Source: Neelides folsomi (lineage: Eukaryota > Arthropoda > Collembola > Neelipleona > Neelidae). From it: a stretch of DNA of 64,000 nucleotides. A program made the translations under genes and the position numbers. Under the pieces are notes generated by a model. The model was not told the DNA's origin and made no database searches. It worked only from the letters and a program-made list of their open reading frames with translations. Where the stretch lies: positions 1 through 64,000 of the forward strand of contig JAQGBZ010000049.1 in the NCBI GenBank assembly GCA_034687125.1, written 5' to 3'. The number at the start of each line of letters is the position of its first letter. Positions within the stretch are counted from its first letter, which is position 1. Positions 62,961 to 64,000 of this stretch are shown here, piece after piece.

Positions 62961-64000
62961 TTCTGCCACTTGATTTCTCAAATATAATATTAACCTTTGA
63001 GGAGCTTCAATGGGAACCTATTTTGCACATGGTTATAAATGCATACGGCTCCCTCGCTCTGCCGAGGTCATAAAAGGAATAATTTTATAAATTGAACACA
63101 AATCGAATAAAATCTATTTGAAATTCTAACTTTTCCTCTATTGGAATCTCCTCCAAAGTTGGGGAGTTTTTAGCATCTCCGCCCTCCATGTATGCATGAT
63201 AGTTATCTGGAAGAGAAAGTGATTCTCGGGAAATGATTGGCAAATTGCTCTCTCAAACTCCCCAAGATCGATTGACTCATCCCATATTCATTGAAGGAAC
63301 TCTTTAGGTCATTATTCTTCAGTCACCGACTCAGATTTCCACCTTTTCATTTATTAAAAACTTCAATCTCCTCCCTCATTATGATAAAAATAAATATTTC
63401 ATGGGTCATTTAAAAATTGAACTTTCTCGACTCCATTTCATCATTAGATTCAAACACTACTATTGTAGAGACTCAATTTTACAATTTAATAATCTTATGT
63501 AATATTGATTTATTTCCCCATAAATATATGTTCAGATGTTTACACACTTCCTCTGGCAAAAAGGAAAGACATTGTTTCAAAAATTAATATAAATCATCTA
63601 ATAATTATTTGATATATTCAACCATTAATTTGAATGAATTTACACAATTGCTTCTTTGGTAAATACGAGTTATTTTCTTACTTCGCTTCTCCGTCACATT
63701 ATTAAAATGAATTTCCACCGACCCATTTATTAAGTAAGCAATTTCGTTTTCGTTTTCAAATGATGTATTAGCTCATATTGTAGTTAGTTGGTCTTAATTA
63801 TAATTTTCTCCTCAAAGCAGCTTTTAGTTTTTTGTTTCTTTGAGCATCGTCATCGCTTTTGAGTCTTTGTATCAATTGGACCAAATCTAAAATATCTAGC
63901 ATTAAATTAATTAATTACAACCCGGGTCTTTGTGGCAAGGGGCTTAAGGCGAGCGCATGAAGGAGCGCATTAAGGTCATTTGAGTGACCGGGTGAAGGAG
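62961..64000. other. MCMBP 3' region and right flank
   Basis: The probable poly(A) signal AATAAA lies at 63106-63111. The rest is AT-rich until the last 80 bases, which turn GC-rich and contain a small inverted repeat (GGTCA and TGACC near 63975). No further exon is recognised. Confidence 0.6.

Noticed and set aside
1-64000. CRISPR arrays, operons, ribosome binding sites, rRNA and tRNA genes
   Set aside because: This is spliced animal nuclear DNA; no regular spacer array, rRNA similarity or convincing tRNA cloverleaf was seen by eye.

Overview
The window is nuclear DNA of an animal, almost certainly an arthropod. Its genes are split by GT-AG introns, and the family set is animal: a calponin/Mp20 muscle protein, the clock bZIP factor vrille, Wnt16, an SPPL2-type intramembrane protease and the MCM-binding protein MCMBP. 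Vrille points to an arthropod. Wnt16 is absent from the holometabolous insects surveyed, so a crustacean, chelicerate or hemimetabolous insect fits best; species cannot be named from the sequence. Composition is a mosaic: long AT-rich tracts alternate with GC-richer, purine- or pyrimidine-rich blocks that lie at or near genes.

Layout. 541-1946 (+): last five coding exons of an Mp20/transgelin-like gene whose first exon is not seen. 1947-10217: AT-rich, no gene recognised, with a 351-bp TA-flanked MITE at 7423-7773 and a lone mariner-type end at 5802. 10218-20131 (+): vri, with a large coding exon at 18644-20131 and a possible short upstream coding exon at 10218-10257. 20132-25549: vri 3' region, AT-rich spacer, then a GC-rich block in front of Wnt16. 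25550-35240 (+): complete Wnt16, seven exons, 374 residues. 35241-39775: AT-rich spacer with a degenerate duplicated repeat. 39776-42330 (+): complete SPPL2-like aspartyl protease, eleven exons, 529 residues. 43426-43567 (-): a likely last coding exon of an unidentified gene convergent with SPPL2. 43728-45127: a perfect-ended 84-bp fold-back MITE and a truncated Tc1/mariner transposase. 48279-62960 (+): complete MCMBP, fifteen coding exons, about 602 residues; its first intron holds an 85-bp direct repeat and a gag-like retroelement scrap. 62961-64000: 3' flank.

The genes do not form a pathway: muscle cytoskeleton, circadian transcription, Wnt signalling, membrane proteolysis and replication control sit side by side as ordinary neighbours. 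No new multi-gene system was found. The items most worth following are the tandem-motif MITE, the fold-back element, the unassigned minus-strand exon at 43426, the 42-residue ORF with a membrane-like tail at 46968, the cluster of long open frames inside MCMBP introns 10 and 11, and the clock-type E-boxes beside vri.
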